Of a stretch of DNA of 7,554 nt, positions 5,789-7,554 are shown in pieces. The notes below the pieces were generated by a model. The model made no database searches. It was not told the origin of the DNA and saw only the letters and a list, made by a program, of their open reading frames with translations. Origin of the DNA: Pseudomonadota bacterium (GTDB lineage Bacteria; Pseudomonadota; Gammaproteobacteria; Burkholderiales; Thiobacillaceae); contig JAJZRT010000168.1 of assembly GCA_021802595.1 (NCBI GenBank), positions 1-7,554 of the forward strand, written 5' to 3'. Numbering within the stretch: the stretch's first letter is position 1; each line of letters opens with the position of its first letter. The position numbers and the translations under genes were made by a program.

Positions 5789-6865
5789 ATGATCCCACGT
5801 TCGATGCACTGGCCCCATTCCCTCAAGTGGTTCGCATGCCTCCTGCTGCTGTTTTCCGGCCTTGCCGGCGCAGCGGAAAAGAAGGAGGGCGCTTTCCATG
5901 GCGCGGTCCAGACCGAATATCCGAGCTGGTTCAAGTCGAGCTTCCTCAACCTGCGGGAAGACATTGCGGAAGCCAAATCCAGGAACAAGCGCGTGATGCT
6001 CCTGTTCACGCAGGACGGCTGCCCCTACTGCCATGCCCTGGTCGAACGCAATCTTTCGCAGAAGGACATCGAAACCTATCTGCGGAAACACTTCGACGTG
6101 ATCGCCATCAACATGTGGGGCGACCGCGAGGTCGAGGGCCTCGACAACCGGTCCATGACCGAGAAGCAGTTCGCCGCCGGCCTCAAGGTGCAGTTCACCC
6201 CCACCATCCTGTTCTTCGACGAAGCCGGGCAAACCGTATTGCGGCTCAATGGCTACATCCCGCCCGCCCGGTTCATGACTGCGCTGCAGTTTGCGGCGCA
6301 CGGCAAGAAGGAATCCGACTACCTCGATTACCTCGCCGCGCATCAGCCACCTGCCACGGGCAGCGAACTGATCGACGAATCCTTCTTCAAGAAGCCGCCC
6401 TTCAATCTCGTGCGCAAGGGCGGCAAGGCCAGGCCGATTGCGGTGTTCTTCGAGCAGCGCGATTGCCCCGCCTGCGCCGAACTGCACAAGAGGATCCTGT
6501 CGGACAAGCAGACGCGCGCCATCATTGCCGGGTTCGATGCGATCCAGCTCAACATGTGGTCGGACACGCCGCTGGTCACCCCGCAGGGAAAGTCCACCAC
6601 GGCGCGCGCATGGGCCCGGGCGCTCGATATCCAATACGCACCCTCCATCGTGCTGTTCGACGCCAAGGGCAAGGAGATCATCCGCTCCGAGGCCTACTTC
6701 AAGCTGTTCCACACCCAGGGCATCCTGACCTACGTGCTGAGCGGCGCGTATGAAAAAGAGCCGAGCTTCCAGCGCTACCTGTCCGCCAAGTCGGAACGCC
6801 TGCGCGAGCAGGGCCAGGACGTGGACATCTGGCGCATGGGCGACGAGCCGGCAGGCAAAAAATAG
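5789..6865 (+). CDS. Exported protein with two tandem thioredoxin-like domains
   Basis: This 358-residue protein starts with a signal peptide whose core FACLLLLFSGLAG ends near residue 28 (GAA|EK). Two thioredoxin-like domains follow. The first has CPYC at residues 78-81 in LFTQDGCPYCHAL and a cis-proline at 138 (FTPTILFF). The second has CPAC at 226-229 in EQRDCPACAEL and a cis-proline at 285 (YAPSIVLF). Each contains a matching middle segment, AINMWGDRE (106-114) and QLNMWSDTP (253-261), which points to internal duplication. Both CXXC pairs are intact, so each domain could do dithiol-disulfide exchange in the periplasm. The pattern resembles SoxW-type thioredoxins from sulfur-oxidation contexts, but no sox genes are seen. 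The start at 5789 has GGAG at 5780-5783, five bases before. The frame extends upstream to 5693 but that would overlap the previous gene and bury the signal peptide; ATG at 5804 is an alternative. It is probably co-transcribed with the 5227 gene. Confidence 0.86.
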   Translation: MIPRSMHWPHSLKWFACLLLLFSGLAGAAEKKEGAFHGAVQTEYPSWFKSSFLNLREDIAEAKSRNKRVMLLFTQDGCPYCHALVERNLSQKDIETYLRKHFDVIAINMWGDREVEGLDNRSMTEKQFAAGLKVQFTPTILFFDEAGQTVLRLNGYIPPARFMTALQFAAHGKKESDYLDYLAAHQPPATGSELIDESFFKKPPFNLVRKGGKARPIAVFFEQRDCPACAELHKRILSDKQTRAIIAGFDAIQLNMWSDTPLVTPQGKSTTARAWARALDIQYAPSIVLFDAKGKEIIRSEAYFKLFHTQGILTYVLSGAYEKEPSFQRYLSAKSERLREQGQDVDIWRMGDEPAGKK

Positions 6866-6884
6866 GCGCGTGCGGATTCACGTG

Positions 6885-6908
6885 AACGGCCCAACCGGGC
6901 CGTTTTTT
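6885..6908 (+). terminator. Intrinsic terminator after the tandem-thioredoxin gene
   Basis: AACGGCCC (6885-6892), loop AACC (6893-6896) and GGGCCGTT (6897-6904) form a perfect 8-pair GC-rich stem. The run of T's at 6903-6908 follows directly. It starts 20 bases after the stop codon and is a textbook rho-independent terminator. Confidence 0.92.
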
Positions 6909-6962
6909 CATGGGTGAGGCCCAAGCCCGTCAAACGGGTGGGATGATTTCGCGCCTGGCGCC

Positions 6963-6968
6963 TATAGT
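6963..6968 (+). promoter_or_regulatory. Candidate -10 box for the LprI-like gene
   Basis: TATAGT matches the -10 consensus at five of six bases and lies between the upstream terminator and the LprI-like gene, giving a leader of about 40 bases. No recognisable -35 hexamer is at 16-18 bases upstream. The gene must have its own promoter because a strong terminator precedes it. Confidence 0.3.
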
Positions 6969-7001
6969 GACTCCAGAACGATAGAAATCATTTTTCTGCA
7001 C

Positions 7002-7007
7002 GGGAGG
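7002..7007 (+). promoter_or_regulatory. Ribosome binding site that selects the second ATG
   Basis: GGGAGG sits directly against an ATG at 7008 (no spacer) and six bases before a second in-frame ATG at 7014. Normal spacing favours 7014, which removes the first two codons (Met-Arg). Confidence 0.75.
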
Positions 7008-7013
7008 ATGCGC

Positions 7014-7535
7014 ATGAGCCTGAAGGACCTTGACCCCAACATCCTGTTGATCCTGCTCGGCTCGCTGTTCGTCCTGATCGGCGCATCCGGAAAGATCTTC
7101 ATCGAAAAGTTCTCCGTGGTCGTGGCGTCGGCCGGCTCGCGCATCCTCGTCGTCGCCATCGGCCTGGTCATGCTGGGGATCGGCGTCGTCGGCCCGGGCA
7201 GTCTTTTCAGTGGTCACGTTGCCGGGCCGGCCGCATCGAAACCCGAGCAGCAGACGACTTCAGCTCAGATCAGGCCGAGCTTCGACTGCGCACGCGTGAC
7301 GAGCAAGGCGGAGCAGATGGTTTGCGCATCGCCGGAACTGGCCGTGCTCGATCTCTCGGTCGCGAACGCCTACCGGGACGCCATGGCACGCCTGCACACC
7401 GATTACGAGCGACGCCAGCTCAAGACGGCCCAGCTCTTCTGGCTGCAGGAAATCCGGGGCAAATGCCAGGACGCCGCCTGCTTGAAAGCCGCCTACGAGG
7501 TCAGGGAAAGACAGTTGCGGGAATCCGGTCACTGA
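7014..7535 (+). CDS. Two-helix membrane protein with C-terminal LprI-like (DUF1311) domain
   Basis: This 173-residue protein has two hydrophobic segments, about residues 9-25 (ILLILLGSLFVLIG) and 44-62 (ILVVAIGLVMLGIGVV). A Ser/Ala/Gln-rich linker follows to about residue 88, then a cysteine-containing domain. That domain has SFDCARVTSKAEQMVCASPE (89-108), LDLSVANAYRDAM, the LKTAQLFWLQEIRGKC stretch (136-151) and AACLKAAYEVRERQL. Cysteines 92, 104, 151 and 156 fit two disulfides as in LprI-like domains, named for a mycobacterial lysozyme inhibitor. The inter-helix loop holds K27, K32 and R43. By the positive-inside rule this puts the loop in the cytoplasm and the Cys-rich domain in the periplasm, which suits disulfides. 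Whether it inhibits lysozyme is not known; many DUF1311 proteins are uncharacterised. It stands alone after the upstream terminator and ends 19 bases before the window edge. Confidence 0.85.
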   Translation: MSLKDLDPNILLILLGSLFVLIGASGKIFIEKFSVVVASAGSRILVVAIGLVMLGIGVVGPGSLFSGHVAGPAASKPEQQTTSAQIRPSFDCARVTSKAEQMVCASPELAVLDLSVANAYRDAMARLHTDYERRQLKTAQLFWLQEIRGKCQDAACLKAAYEVRERQLRESGH

Positions 7536-7554
7536 CGCAAGGGGCCGTCCCGCT

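Noticed and set aside
5639..6712. 357-codon minus-strand frame antisense to the tandem-thioredoxin gene
   Set aside because: It is a codon-position mirror of a GC-rich gene; its Asp/Gly/Glu-rich translation has no domain and it would run into the 5227 gene.
5827..6753. 308-codon frame overlapping the tandem-thioredoxin gene
   Set aside because: It is a +1 shadow frame with Arg/His-rich translation and no motifs; the true frame has a signal peptide and two CXXC motifs.

Overview
The window looks like ordinary chromosome from a GC-rich Pseudomonadota, most likely a betaproteobacterium. I infer this from the base composition, the proteobacterial-type phosphoribulokinase-like protein, the DUF2846 lipoprotein, and an intergenic repeat (TTCGACAAGCTCA / GAGCCTGTCGAA) of a kind I remember as widespread in beta- and gammaproteobacteria. 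No search could be run, so the genus is not assigned. There is no sign of phage, transposase, CRISPR array, tRNA or rRNA.

Layout: positions 1-174 hold the last 57 codons of a cupin-fold protein. It is followed on the same strand by a 10-helix EamA/DMT transporter (250-1167). After a spacer of about 200 bp comes a small DUF2846 lipoprotein (1374-1832). It converges on a minus-strand DUF2339 multi-helix membrane protein (1977-3692), and a large stem-loop lies between the two stop codons. A 351-bp gap (3693-4043) carrying REP-like repeats separates DUF2339 from the minus-strand phosphoribulokinase-like gene (4044-4988). A 238-bp divergent intergenic region then leads into a plus-strand run of exported proteins. 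These are a periplasmic protein of unknown function (5227-5718), a protein with two tandem thioredoxin-like domains (5789-6865) closed by a clear intrinsic terminator, and a two-helix membrane protein with a C-terminal LprI-like domain (7014-7535).

Functionally the window is a set of small, mostly independent transcription units with a cell-envelope bias. Five of the seven genes, not counting the cupin tail, are membrane, lipoprotein or exported proteins. The only soluble metabolic enzyme is the phosphoribulokinase homologue. No RuBisCO, CbbR or other Calvin-cycle gene is nearby, and two positions expected to contact ribulose 5-phosphate differ from the canonical enzyme. It also carries an extra segment of about 23 residues. 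It is the most interesting object here, but I see no convincing new multi-gene system.
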